A DNA stretch of 64,000 nucleotides from Salirhabdus sp. Marseille-P4669 (GCF_900240405.1 NZ_OEQK01000007.1:186001-250000), one strand, 5' to 3'; counted from the first letter of the stretch, positions 52,840-61,480 are shown. Program-made: numbers and translations. The notes: generated from the letters alone by a model not told the origin.

Positions 52840-53808
52840 ATGATGAAGTTGTCAATTATGAATGCATTTTTAGAATCTGGTGACGCGGTTGTGGATCAAG
52901 CGTTAGAAAAATGGGGATATGACCCAGAATCTGTACGATTTATGCGAGCAAGTAGTACGTTCATTTTTTACTTTGAACGGGATCAGAAAAAATTTATATT
53001 GCGATTGACGCCTGAAGGAAACGTGGAACAGATTAATCAAGAGCTTGCCTACCTTGCTTATTTGGAGGAAAAACAGCTTTCGGTTCATCAAGCTTATCCA
53101 TCAATTGCAGGAAATTTGGTTGAGACACTTGAAAGCTCGTTAGGAACCTTTTATGCTACGGTTTTCACCTTTTTGGAAGGGGAGCAGTATGAAATGGAAG
53201 ACCTAACGAAAACCCAATTTTATTTGTGGGGAGAAGCCTTAGGGGAACTTCATAAGCACTCAAAGGAATATAAAAAACGTGGAGAATATACACTTTCTAA
53301 AGCTTTCATGTCAGCATCCGATATCATACCAGAAAGTGAGCATTCGGCACGTCACGAATTGGCAGTCGTAAACAATTGGCTCGAATCTCTAAAACAGACA
53401 CCGCAAAATTTTGGGAGAATTCATTTTGATTTTGAATTGGATAATTTGATTTGGAAGGATGGATTTCAAATAGTAGATTTTGAGAGTAGCTTGGATGGCT
53501 GGTATTGTGCCGATATTGCTTTTGCACTAAGAGATTTATTTGTGGAAAAGGTAGAACTGACGGATCCAAGCTTTCAGCAATTTTTACAAGGCTACCGGAG
53601 TGAAACTGCGATAACAGATGAAGAAATTGCCCATATCCCAATGTTTTTACGGCTCCATAATTTGATTAGCTTTGCGAAACTAGTAAAAACAGTAGATGTG
53701 GAACGTAATCCGGAGCATCCAGAATGGTTGGAAGGGTTACGTGCAACGTTGTGTTTGAAAATAGAGGATTATCGAAGTGGCTTTCAAAGGGAAAGAGAGC
53801 GTTTTTGA
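52840..53808 (+). CDS. APH-fold phosphotransferase
   Basis: This 322-residue kinase-like protein belongs to the aminoglycoside/choline phosphotransferase family. The nucleotide-binding lobe includes KKFILRLTPEG, and the catalytic loop is HFDFELDNLIW (HxDxxxxN, near residue 200) followed by metal-binding IVDFES. It could modify an antibiotic or a small alcohol; the short upstream leader ORF with terminator makes drug-induced resistance possible but unproven. ATG 52840 has AGGAGG 9 bases upstream; translation from 52768 is not supported by an SD. Confidence 0.82.
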   Translation: MMKLSIMNAFLESGDAVVDQALEKWGYDPESVRFMRASSTFIFYFERDQKKFILRLTPEGNVEQINQELAYLAYLEEKQLSVHQAYPSIAGNLVETLESSLGTFYATVFTFLEGEQYEMEDLTKTQFYLWGEALGELHKHSKEYKKRGEYTLSKAFMSASDIIPESEHSARHELAVVNNWLESLKQTPQNFGRIHFDFELDNLIWKDGFQIVDFESSLDGWYCADIAFALRDLFVEKVELTDPSFQQFLQGYRSETAITDEEIAHIPMFLRLHNLISFAKLVKTVDVERNPEHPEWLEGLRATLCLKIEDYRSGFQRERERF

Positions 53809-53891
53809 GCCAGGATTAAAAAGAGAATGCGGCTCACATTAATTATAGGCTGATTTAGAAAAGCAATTTGATGCGTTTTGGAGGTTGTGTT

Positions 53892-54521
53892 GTGAGATTG
53901 TGGAAACAAAAAGTACTAACTTTACTTCCGTTCTTATTCGTAATGGTTCAATTAATAGATGCTAGATTTGGGTATCTCCTGTTTGATGAAGTTACATTTG
54001 CTGTTTTAATCGATATTTTAACGAATACATTACCTTTATTCATTTTCGTAATTGTGGATATATATAGAAGGAAGCTACAACATATTATGCAAATGATTGT
54101 TCTGGCGAGTTTTTATGTGTACGCGTTATCTGTTTTTTACTTAACTGTGTTTCCTTTATCTTGGGAGAATTTCGTAGCAAATGAATTCTGGTTTAATGGG
54201 ATAAACCTCACACCATTCGAAATTTTGAACGACTACAGCATAGTGAGTGAACAAATTATTGGAAATTTCATTATGCTTATGCCATTAGGGATATACATTC
54301 ACTTGTTGTTTAAAAAAATGGATACACCAGCAAGAGCGCTTCTTCTACTATTTGCAACTTCTTTAGCAATTGAGGTCACTCAGTTACTGTTCATGGTTGG
54401 GAGAACGGATGTAGATGATCTATTGCTAAATACATCAGGTGGCTATGTAGCTTTCTTGATTTGGTTGATTGGAAAGACATATTTTAATAAACAAACTCTA
54501 GACGTCAATAAAATAAGCTAA
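53892..54521 (+). CDS. VanZ family membrane protein
   Basis: This 209-residue membrane protein has five or more hydrophobic segments. VanZ features are LTVFPLSW, NLTPFEIL, the IIGNFIMLMPLGIYI helix, and AIEVTQLLFMVGRTDVDDLLLNTSGGYVAF near the C-terminus. VanZ-like proteins can lower sensitivity to glycopeptides such as teicoplanin, but most are of unknown role. GTG 53892 follows GGAGG by 7 bases and is preferred over ATG 53871. Confidence 0.88.
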   Translation: MRLWKQKVLTLLPFLFVMVQLIDARFGYLLFDEVTFAVLIDILTNTLPLFIFVIVDIYRRKLQHIMQMIVLASFYVYALSVFYLTVFPLSWENFVANEFWFNGINLTPFEILNDYSIVSEQIIGNFIMLMPLGIYIHLLFKKMDTPARALLLLFATSLAIEVTQLLFMVGRTDVDDLLLNTSGGYVAFLIWLIGKTYFNKQTLDVNKIS

Positions 54522-54549
54522 GTAATTAGAAAGAAAGAAGGTAATCAAA

Positions 54550-54870
54550 TTGAAAATTCACTTATTACTTTTTGTTTCCTCCATTCATGCAGAGAGCCCT
54601 CGCGAGGAGACCCTTGTGAAAACAGTGGAATCGGACTTCCGTCCTGTGCAAGGGGATATTCTGGATGATCCGGGCTTCCATCCGGGTTTTCATAATGGAT
54701 ATGAAGTAGTAAAAGTAACTTTAAATTATGCTACTAATGAATGCTTTGTGTCGTTAACACCGCTTATGGTGGAAAAGGAAGAAATAAGCGTGGATGCATA
54801 TGTGGAGCGGCTTCAGGAGCATGGTTGGCGTGTTTTGTCTAAGGAGGAGCTACAAGGGAAGCGAATCTAG
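54550..54870 (+). CDS. Hypothetical protein
   Basis: This 106-residue soluble protein starts at TTG (54550), after AAGAAGGTAATCAAA. It contains RPVQGDILDDPGFHPGFHNGYEVVKVTLNYATNECFVSLTPLMVEKEE, a strand-rich stretch. I do not recognise the family. It follows the VanZ gene by 28 bases and may share its transcript. Confidence 0.65.
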   Translation: MKIHLLLFVSSIHAESPREETLVKTVESDFRPVQGDILDDPGFHPGFHNGYEVVKVTLNYATNECFVSLTPLMVEKEEISVDAYVERLQEHGWRVLSKEELQGKRI

Positions 54871-54914
54871 TATTCCTATAACGTTCGTTGAAGATGAAAG
54901 GTTATCGGAATTTA

Positions 54915-54942
54915 TTGACAGAAACACCAGTCGCTGTATACT
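54915..54942 (+). promoter_or_regulatory. Promoter of candidate small RNA
   Basis: A consensus TTGACA (54915-54920), 16-base spacer and TATACT (54937-54942) predict a start near 54949. Confidence 0.7.
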
Positions 54943-54948
54943 TATAGT

Positions 54949-55145
54949 TAGGAGATAACGGAAGGTGGAATCTGATTTGCCAACAAACTTGTAATGGTTA
55001 AGCAACTAAATAGCGCATTTCTTTTTGAACGGAGTCGTTCAAGTGACGGGAGAAGTGTGCCTATTTTTAGCCATTACAGGGAACGCGGGATAATCAGTTG
55101 ATTTACATCCAAAAGCGGGATACCTATAAGGTGTTCCGTTTTTTT
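54949..55145 (+). ncRNA. Structured RNA of unknown class with own promoter and terminator
   Basis: The predicted transcript is about 197 nt. It folds as nested helices separated by internal loops: CTGATT..GCC (54972-54981) with GGG..AATCAG (55087-55097); TGTAATGG (54990-54997) with CCATTACA (55071-55078); CTAAATAG..GCA with TGTGC..CTATTTTTAG; and a terminal hairpin TGAACG-GAGT-CGTTCA (55026-55041). It ends in a 10-bp terminator, CGGGATACCT with AGGTGTTCCG and seven T. The rod-like form with a terminator suits either a 6S-like small RNA or a riboswitch for the downstream gene. No known family is recognised. Confidence 0.6.
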
Positions 55146-55267
55146 GATTTACGAACCTTTCGTGATCATGATTAATAACGCTGGCGCCAACTTGAGTCTC
55201 GTTATTCTAATGGAAATTTTTCTCCATTCAACGTTATTGGCGTTCCTCTGAAAATAGGAGGAGCGAA
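55146..55267 (+). promoter_or_regulatory. Leader of DUF1062 gene with competing helices
   Basis: AATAACG (55174-55180) can pair with either of two CGTTATT copies (55200-55206, 55232-55238). CGCCAA (55185-55190) can pair with TTGGCG (55237-55242). TCCTC (55244-55248) can pair with GAGGA of the SD (55258-55262). Together with the RNA just upstream this covers the gap 54871-55267. Confidence 0.4.
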
Positions 55268-55852
55268 ATGAGTTCAAATCAGATGATATATGAAATTATT
55301 GCAAAGGAAACACCGACTGTAAACCGGAATTGTAGCAAATGCAAACAGACGACAGAATTTTACTGCAGTGAAAAATTTCGAGTGAATGCTAATCAAAAGC
55401 TTGTGGATATTTGGCTAATTTATAATTGTGTGCATTGTGAGGGGACTTGGAATTATCCGATATTCTCCCGAGTGCATGTTCGGAAGTTCGATTCCAATGT
55501 ACTGGAGAAATTTAGGAGTAGTGATAAAGAAACGGTTTGGCACTATGCCTTTCAAATTAAGATGTTGAGAAGCTTATGCTCTGCTGTGAATACAAATATT
55601 AAATATGAAGTGAAAAAGGAAATGTTCGACTCTGTGTCGAACGAAATAACGATGAAGCTGTGCTGTAACTATGATTTTGGCCTTCGTATTGATAAACTAC
55701 TTGCGGAAATTATGGGGATTTCAAGGTCAGCTGTAACAAAGCTGGCTGAGGATGGGCATATATTGCTGGAACCCGATATGAGTATGAAAAGTAAGGTCGT
55801 AGATGGCTTGCAGGTGACGTGTAAGAAGAATATGGAATTATGGACTGGCTAA
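55268..55852 (+). CDS. DUF1062 family protein
   Basis: This 194-residue protein has an N-terminal zinc-ribbon-like region (NCSKCKQTTEFYC and NCVHCEGTWNYPIFSRV), a middle part with HYAFQIKMLRSLCSAVN and a C-terminal S4-like RNA-binding module (FGLRIDKLLAEIMGISRSAVTKLAEDG, near residues 137-163). That combination is the DUF1062 family. Nucleic acid binding is likely; the target is unknown. AGGAGG precedes the ATG; the leader may fold over it. Confidence 0.85.
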   Translation: MSSNQMIYEIIAKETPTVNRNCSKCKQTTEFYCSEKFRVNANQKLVDIWLIYNCVHCEGTWNYPIFSRVHVRKFDSNVLEKFRSSDKETVWHYAFQIKMLRSLCSAVNTNIKYEVKKEMFDSVSNEITMKLCCNYDFGLRIDKLLAEIMGISRSAVTKLAEDGHILLEPDMSMKSKVVDGLQVTCKKNMELWTG

Positions 55853-55866
55853 AGATGAGCAAATGC

Positions 55867-55898
55867 GAGCTATACATCAAAAGGTATAGCTCGTATTT
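55867..55898 (+). terminator. Terminator after DUF1062 gene
   Basis: GAGCTATAC and GTATAGCTC, 9-bp stem with 8-base loop, then GTATTTTT. Confidence 0.85.
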
Positions 55899-55914
55899 TT
55901 AAAGGAGGAGTCTC

Positions 55915-56379
55915 ATGGAAGGTTTACAATTTCGAGAAGCAATGAGAGAAGATGTGGATTGTATTGTGGAAATGCTTTCGGATGATGAATTGGGGAGTAA
56001 GCGGGAGCGTTATGAACAGCCTCTTCCAGAAAGCTACATAAGGGCATTTCAAACGATTGAAAGCGATCCGAATAATGAGTTAATCGTTGCGGTTTTAGAT
56101 GGGAAAATCGTTGGTGTGCAGCAAGTGACGTATACTCCTTATCTCACCTATCAAGGAGGATGGAGAGCAACGATTGAAGGAGTTCGAACAGCTACCTGTG
56201 TTCGAGGGAAAGGTGTTGGAAGCGAGCTGATTACCTATGCCATTCAGCGGGCAAAGGAGCGGGGCTGCCACTTAATACAGTTAACGACCGATAAAAAAAG
56301 AAAGGATGCCCTGCGGTTTTATGAACGATTGGGCTTTCAAGCAACACATGAAGGGTTGAAACTGAAGTTTGAATCTTAA
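55915..56379 (+). CDS. GNAT family N-acetyltransferase
   Basis: This 154-residue GNAT enzyme has N-terminal LQFREAMREDVDCIVEMLSDDE, a cofactor segment GVRTATCVRGKGVGSELITYAIQRAKERG near residues 84-112 and C-terminal ALRFYERLGFQATHEGLKLKF. AAAGGAGGAG precedes the ATG. Substrate unknown. It is convergent with the antiporter gene and they share a terminator. Confidence 0.92.
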   Translation: MEGLQFREAMREDVDCIVEMLSDDELGSKRERYEQPLPESYIRAFQTIESDPNNELIVAVLDGKIVGVQQVTYTPYLTYQGGWRATIEGVRTATCVRGKGVGSELITYAIQRAKERGCHLIQLTTDKKRKDALRFYERLGFQATHEGLKLKFES

Positions 56380-56396
56380 CTCCGTAAATAAATATA

Positions 56397-56438
56397 AAAC
56401 AAGCCGAAAACGGAACATACACTTCCGCTTTCGGCTTG
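56397..56438. terminator. Bidirectional terminator GNAT / antiporter
   Basis: AAGCCGAAAACGGAA and TTCCGCTTTCGGCTT form a long stem (one mismatch) between the two convergent stop codons, with A/T tracts on both sides. Confidence 0.85.
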
Positions 56439-56475
56439 AAAAAATTTTCGATTTGCATACAGCTAAATATCCGTA

Positions 56476-58314
56476 CTATCTTCTAAGTGTCTCTCTCAAT
56501 TCCTCAATACTCTCTGGGCTTCCGGTTACAATTAATCGGTCGCCTAAGTGTAGCTCCGTATCCCCGTGGGGCACGATGGATTCGTGGTCACGGAAGATTC
56601 GTACGATGATGGAATCGCCAAGGAATGGGAAGTTTCTTAGCTGTTGTCCGTCGAATGCACGGTTCTTCATTTCAATTTCTACAAGACCTTCCTCTGTTGT
56701 TGCAAAGATATCTGCAACGTGTGGTGCCTCCACCATTGCTTTTAGCATGGCTTTCGATGAGAAAATCGTAGAAACGACGTGAATTTTACGATCGATTGCT
56801 TCCTTACTAATTTCAGGTGACTCAATGCGTGTCACAATATGCTTTAAGCCAATATCCTGAGCATAGGCCGAAATTTCGAAGTTGCGTTTGTCATCATTTG
56901 TTGTCGCTACTAAAATATCGCAATCAAAGATGTTATTCGCTTCTAACACTTCTTTATCAAAGCTGTCAATTAGCTGTATATCGAACTTCGATCGGTCTAC
57001 ATCACTGTTCGTAGCAGATGTGTGGAATAGCTTCACATCGTATTGCTCGTGATCCAATTCCTTTGATAACGGTAATGTAAGTTGGTTTGCACCAACAATA
57101 TGAACGGTTTTTTTCGATACCTTGACCTCTTGTAAAGGAAAGATCTTTTTAAACAAGACAGGTGTAATGATACAAGCGACAACTGCAAGTAATATCAATG
57201 CAGAAGACATAACCGTATCAATGACGCCAATTTCTTCCCCTAATTTTGCGGCTGCAACGACAAGGGATAATGTTGATGTGAGCAGGAAGCCTGCCCCCAT
57301 GACCGTCTTCCAGTCATACCATTTTTTCAACACTAATGCTGGTATTACCTTGGATAGAAGCAATCCGATAAATAGCAATGGTATTAAAACAAACACACTA
57401 GAATGCTGGAAAAGCTCCCAAATATTTAATTCTACCCCAACCATTACGAAGAAGATGGGAATTAAGAATCCATAACCGAAAGAGTCGAGCTGTTTGACAA
57501 TTTCTTTCTTTGGATTTAATAAGGAAACAAGTACCCCAGCCAAGAATGCACCAAGGATGTTCTCTGCTCCAAGGGTTTCGGATAGCCCAACTAGAATCAT
57601 CAGTAAAGCAAATATTGCTCTCGTTTCGATTTGGACGGTACCAGTCTGTAGCGTTTCAAAAAATGGCCTTTTGCTGAATACCCTCGCAACAAAGTAAAGC
57701 AAGACACCAGCGCCAAACAAGATTAATAATAGCCACATGTTGCCGCCTTCTTCATGTAGGGAAACAAATACAGCAAGCATTACCATCGTTACTAAGTCGG
57801 CAATAACGGCAACGAGTAAAATAATTTGCCCAATCCCTGTATTCATAATTTCTGCTTCCTTTAAGGTTGGAACTACTACCCCAAGCGAAATCGTAGAAAT
57901 AACAAGGGTCATGAAGAATACGTTGTCTACCAAGCCCATTAGCTGTAGGGCATAAGAGATGAGATACGAAATGATCAAAATAAAGATAAAGATGATCATC
58001 GAAACAAGAAAGCCGTTTGGCTCCCTTTTTTCATTCGATTGTGCCTTAGGACTCTTTTTGCTCTTGAAGAGGGAGAAATCTATTTCAACACCACTTAAAA
58101 ACATAAGAAATATAAAGCCTAAAGTAGATAATATATTAATCCACGCATCAGGTTCCACTAAGTCGAAACCACTTTGACCAATTATTAACCCAACAATGAT
58201 TTCAGCAACAACAACCGGAATGATTGTTAGCTTGAACTTCTTTAATAAAATTGGAGTAATAAAGGCTGCGAGTAATACGATGATTAAAGAGGTTACGGAT
58301 GTATGTCCTTCCAT
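56476..58314 (-). CDS. CPA2 monovalent cation:proton antiporter with RCK domains
   Basis: This 612-residue membrane antiporter has about twelve helices in the first 395 residues (opening SLIIVLLAAFITPILLKKF; LGAENILGAFLAGVLVSLLNP is a typical CPA2 helix). It is followed by a cytoplasmic TrkA-N/RCK nucleotide-binding domain (VHIVGANQLTLPLSKELD, near 415) and a TrkA-C domain (LVEIEMKNRAFDGQQLRNF to GDRLIVTGSPESIEELRETL). It probably exchanges K+ or Na+ for H+ and contributes to pH and osmotic homeostasis, like YjbQ/KhtU-type proteins. AAGGAAGG precedes the start. No riboswitch is evident upstream; 58315-58634 has only a weak AAGGAA/TTCCTT hairpin. Confidence 0.9.
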   Translation of the reverse strand: MEGHTSVTSLIIVLLAAFITPILLKKFKLTIIPVVVAEIIVGLIIGQSGFDLVEPDAWINILSTLGFIFLMFLSGVEIDFSLFKSKKSPKAQSNEKREPNGFLVSMIIFIFILIISYLISYALQLMGLVDNVFFMTLVISTISLGVVVPTLKEAEIMNTGIGQIILLVAVIADLVTMVMLAVFVSLHEEGGNMWLLLILFGAGVLLYFVARVFSKRPFFETLQTGTVQIETRAIFALLMILVGLSETLGAENILGAFLAGVLVSLLNPKKEIVKQLDSFGYGFLIPIFFVMVGVELNIWELFQHSSVFVLIPLLFIGLLLSKVIPALVLKKWYDWKTVMGAGFLLTSTLSLVVAAAKLGEEIGVIDTVMSSALILLAVVACIITPVLFKKIFPLQEVKVSKKTVHIVGANQLTLPLSKELDHEQYDVKLFHTSATNSDVDRSKFDIQLIDSFDKEVLEANNIFDCDILVATTNDDKRNFEISAYAQDIGLKHIVTRIESPEISKEAIDRKIHVVSTIFSSKAMLKAMVEAPHVADIFATTEEGLVEIEMKNRAFDGQQLRNFPFLGDSIIVRIFRDHESIVPHGDTELHLGDRLIVTGSPESIEELRETLRR

Positions 58315-58634
58315 ATGACCTTCCTTTCTTGTGAGTTTATTTTTGAAGGAAATGATGCTTTCTTCCTTAATTAAGTCATTAATATACAGGAAAAAATATT
58401 AGAAATAAAGTAATAATATCTCGGATTCGATGAATTTTAATATTCCTTTAAAATTCCCAGTACCTCCCTTTACCTTTTGTAATTTCCTGCTTTCTATACT
58501 TCCCAAGGGATGGACAATTCATGACTTTACGCTCTACTAAGTTCCTTTGTCATCTATCTGTCATATGAAACTTTAGCCTCTTCTTTGCGTATTTTTTCGA
58601 TTAGACAAGCATACATTCAACTAGGGTGATGCGT

Positions 58635-59054
58635 ATGCTCATATGGATGTCGTTTTTATTAATCGTCTATTTAATGGCAGCTTGTGTTTATGCTTATTTT
58701 AAGCGGAGAGATGCAATACGTGGTCGATTTTCGTTTGATCAGTTTTACATATTGGTAATGGTGTATATCACGTTGATGATTGGATATGGGTTGATTTACT
58801 TTTTGCTTTCCCAAAAAGGAATTCCTGTATTAGATGAGGGCTATTGGCAGGGACATTCGCAATTGGACCGACTTGGACATGCCATCTATTTTAGTGGCGT
58901 GACCTTAATGACCGTTGGCTATGGGGATGTTTCTCCAATTGGAATTGGCAAGTACATTGCGCTAAGTGAAGCGATGCTCGGATACATATTACCATCCGCC
59001 TTTTTTGTACGGGTCTTGAATGATGCGAACCGAAGCAATAAGCCGATGCGATAG
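58635..59054 (+). CDS. Two-helix potassium channel subunit
   Basis: This 139-residue ion-channel protein has an N-terminal membrane helix, another near residues 43-60, then the pore loop with selectivity filter TVGYGDVSP and a final helix. This is the Ion_trans_2 (KcsA-like) form without a cytoplasmic RCK domain. Starts at 58626, 58629 and 58635 are in frame; 58635 fits AGGGTGA best. It lies divergent to the cation antiporter, suggesting joint K+ homeostasis. Confidence 0.88.
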   Translation: MLIWMSFLLIVYLMAACVYAYFKRRDAIRGRFSFDQFYILVMVYITLMIGYGLIYFLLSQKGIPVLDEGYWQGHSQLDRLGHAIYFSGVTLMTVGYGDVSPIGIGKYIALSEAMLGYILPSAFFVRVLNDANRSNKPMR

Positions 59055-59101
59055 AGCGTATTGGTTTATAATGGAAGCATAATGAAGAGGAGGCGGCTTG
59101 G

Positions 59102-59248
59102 ATGACGATTGATTTTCATGATGCGAAAAACAGAAACACCTATGCTAGTAGAGAAGCAGATTATTCTTGGGTACAGTTTATAGAAGAAAGGGTCCCAATT
59201 AAAGGGAAAATTGTCCTGGATTTAGGCTGTGGCGGAAATAAGTGTTGA
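59102..59248 (+). pseudogene. Truncated SAM-dependent methyltransferase
   Basis: After GAGGAGG, an ATG opens a frame for 48 residues that match the beginning of a class I methyltransferase and stop right after the SAM-binding motif I (KIVLDLGCGGNKC then TGA). The rest of the domain is missing; bcp starts 65 bases later. It is either a 3'-deleted remnant or a small ORF with a methyltransferase start. Homologous full-length genes carry about 190 further residues (general knowledge of the family). Confidence 0.75.
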
Positions 59249-59312
59249 TGTTTGAATTTCACGCTAATATTCGCTACGCTAAAGCTAGTACAAACACGTT
59301 GGAGGGATTCAA

Positions 59313-59780
59313 ATGACAGTTGAAGTTGGAAAGAAAGCACCAGATTTTGAACTACTGGCAAGCAATGGGGAAAAGGTGAAGCTTTCCGATTATAAAGGAA
59401 AGCATGTCGTATTATACTTTTACCCGAAGGATATGACTCCTGGATGTACGACACAGGCTTGTGATTTCCGTGATCGCCATGAAAGCTTTAAGGAGTTGGA
59501 TGCAGTGATTCTTGGCGTAAGCCCAGACCCATTGGATCGCCATGAGAAGTTTATTAACAAGCACGATTTGCCGTTTTTGTTACTAGCAGATGAAGAGCAT
59601 AAAGTGGCAGAAGAGTATGGTGTATGGGTGCTGAAGAAAAACTTCGGCAAAGAATACATGGGCATTGAGCGCTCTACCTTTGTCATTGATAAGGAAGGCA
59701 ATCTGGTGAAGGAATGGCGCAAGGTGAAGGTAGATGGCCATGTAGATGAGGCGTTGCAATTTATTAAAGAAGAATTGTAA
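59313..59780 (+). CDS. bcp: Thioredoxin-dependent thiol peroxidase Bcp
   Basis: This 155-residue peroxiredoxin (ygaF position) reduces hydroperoxides. The peroxidatic Cys is in KDMTPGCTTQACDFRD (residue 45 region) with a second Cys five residues later, the atypical 2-Cys BCP/PrxQ arrangement. ILGVSPDPLDRHEKFINKHDLPFLLLADE and ERSTFVIDKEGNL are conserved. TTGGAGG precedes the ATG. It is close to perR, consistent with a peroxide-stress neighbourhood. Confidence 0.95.
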   Translation: MTVEVGKKAPDFELLASNGEKVKLSDYKGKHVVLYFYPKDMTPGCTTQACDFRDRHESFKELDAVILGVSPDPLDRHEKFINKHDLPFLLLADEEHKVAEEYGVWVLKKNFGKEYMGIERSTFVIDKEGNLVKEWRKVKVDGHVDEALQFIKEEL

Positions 59781-59786
59781 GTAGGG

Positions 59787-59817
59787 AAGCTTCTAGAGAA
59801 ATCTAGAGGCTTTTTTT
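59787..59817 (+). terminator. Terminator after bcp
   Basis: AAGC(T)TCTAGA and TCTAGA(G)GC form a stem with GAAA loop and seven T residues. Confidence 0.9.
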
Positions 59818-59958
59818 GTTTGGGGTAAAAATACCTATTAGCAGGAATTTTATTAATATTTCAAGAAATGGTTGTTTATATATATAGTATGGAATGCAAG
59901 GAGCGAAAAAATCATGTATTCTGAAAGTAGGATATCTACTTGTCAGGAGGGCAAAAAC

Positions 59959-60909
59959 GTGAACGTACTAACATCATGCAAGGTGAAACAAAGCATACAA
60001 CAAAACCTAATCGATACATTTCCAGATGTGGAATTCCAATTTTGTAAGGATATCGAGGAAGCGGAAGCGCATTTGCCGCAAGCGGAGGTATTGATTACAT
60101 ACGGTGAAGATTTAACAGAAGCACATATCGAAAAGGCTTCCGCATTGAAATGGATTATGGTTATTTCCGCAGGACTCGACCGTATGCCATTTGAAAAGAT
60201 TGCAGAAAAAGGAATTCTCATTACAAATGCGAAAGGGATACATAAAACCCCAATGGCAGAATACGCGATTGGCATGCTCCTTCAAGTGTCCAGACAAGCA
60301 AAGCAATTATATGAAAATGAAAAAGGGCATAAATGGGATCGCTCCGTAAAAATGACGGAAATCACCGGCAGCACCTTGATGGTTGTTGGTGCAGGAGCAA
60401 TAGGTCAAGAGGTAGCAAGACTCGGAAAGGCTTTTCAGATGAAGACGATTGGGGTATCGAGAAGTGCTCGCCCGACGGAGTATTTTGACGAAAGCATTAC
60501 AACGGATGCGATGCTGGCTCGCTTAAATGAGGCAGACTTTGTCGTGTCGATTTTACCAAAGACGAAGGATACAGAGGACTTCTTCCGTCTCCAGCATTTC
60601 CAGGCGATGAAGGAAAAAGCCGTCTTTCTGAATATGGGAAGAGGAGATGTGGTGAAGGAGGAGGATTTGATCCAAGCGCTCGAGCAAGGGGAAATTGGGC
60701 ATGCCGTCCTCGATGTATTTAAAGAAGAGCCGTTGCCTGCGGAGCATCCATTATGGGATATGCCAAACGTAACGATCACACCACATTTATCTGGGATATC
60801 AAGACATTACCAGCCGCGGGCGTTTGAAATCTTTAAAAAGAACCTAGAAGCATATAAAGCAGGAAACACCAATTTGATTAATGTAATCGATCCAAAAAGG
60901 GGGTACTAA
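59959..60909 (+). CDS. D-isomer-specific 2-hydroxyacid dehydrogenase
   Basis: This 316-residue NAD(P)-dependent dehydrogenase has the catalytic Arg region SAGLDRMPFEKIAEKGILITNAKG, Rossmann motif VVGAGAIGQEVARLGKAF, NMGRGDVVKEEDLIQALEQGEIGHAVLDVFKEEPLP with the catalytic Glu, and His in TPHLSGIS. The substrate is undetermined (a 2-keto acid). GTG 59959 has AGGAGGG 8 bases upstream; the longer frame from 59872 is not supported. It lies three bases before the adenosyltransferase gene. Confidence 0.9.
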   Translation: MNVLTSCKVKQSIQQNLIDTFPDVEFQFCKDIEEAEAHLPQAEVLITYGEDLTEAHIEKASALKWIMVISAGLDRMPFEKIAEKGILITNAKGIHKTPMAEYAIGMLLQVSRQAKQLYENEKGHKWDRSVKMTEITGSTLMVVGAGAIGQEVARLGKAFQMKTIGVSRSARPTEYFDESITTDAMLARLNEADFVVSILPKTKDTEDFFRLQHFQAMKEKAVFLNMGRGDVVKEEDLIQALEQGEIGHAVLDVFKEEPLPAEHPLWDMPNVTITPHLSGISRHYQPRAFEIFKKNLEAYKAGNTNLINVIDPKRGY

Positions 60910-60911
60910 CT

Positions 60912-61469
60912 TTGCGTATTTATACGAGATCTGGTGATAAGGGAACCACTTCTTTAATATATGGAGAACGAGTTGCGAAAAATGACAATAGAGTAGAGGC
61001 TTACGGTACGTGTGATGAAGCAAATTCGATGATTGGTTTAGCGCTAAGCTATGTAGATGGAGATTGGGAGAAGAAAGAGGAATTTCTCGCCTTTTTCCAC
61101 CGGGTGCAGACGATTTTGTTCCATGTTGGAGCGGAGCTTGCTACCCCAAAAGGGAAAGAAGTAATGTGGAAGCTAAAGAAGGAGCATATTGAGGAGCTAG
61201 AGCAGCAAATTGACGAATGGGATCAAGAGCTTACACCACTGAAAAACTTCATTCTTCCCTCTGGACATAAAGCATCAGCTGCATTTCATGTAGCACGAAC
61301 GGTTACGAGAAGAGCAGAACGGGTCGCGGTTTCGATTGAGGATGATTCGGAGAGTGCAAGATTAGTGCGCGCGTATTTAAATCGCTTGTCTGACCTGTTA
61401 TTTGTTGCTGCTCGCTATGTGAATGTGAAGATAGGTGGAACAGAAATTTTGTTAAATACGGACGTCTAA
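60912..61469 (+). CDS. Cob(I)yrinic acid a,c-diamide adenosyltransferase (PduO type)
   Basis: This 185-residue enzyme transfers the adenosyl group from ATP to corrinoid cobalt. Its N-terminus (IYTRSGDKGTTSLIYGERVAKNDNRVEAYGTCDEAN) is the ATP-binding signature. The C-terminal HVARTVTRRAERV and YLNRLSDLLFVAARYVN motifs form the active-site trimer interface. It starts at TTG with AAAGGGGG upstream. It follows the dehydrogenase gene directly. Confidence 0.94.
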   Translation: MRIYTRSGDKGTTSLIYGERVAKNDNRVEAYGTCDEANSMIGLALSYVDGDWEKKEEFLAFFHRVQTILFHVGAELATPKGKEVMWKLKKEHIEELEQQIDEWDQELTPLKNFILPSGHKASAAFHVARTVTRRAERVAVSIEDDSESARLVRAYLNRLSDLLFVAARYVNVKIGGTEILLNTDV

Positions 61470-61480
61470 ATGTACATGAA

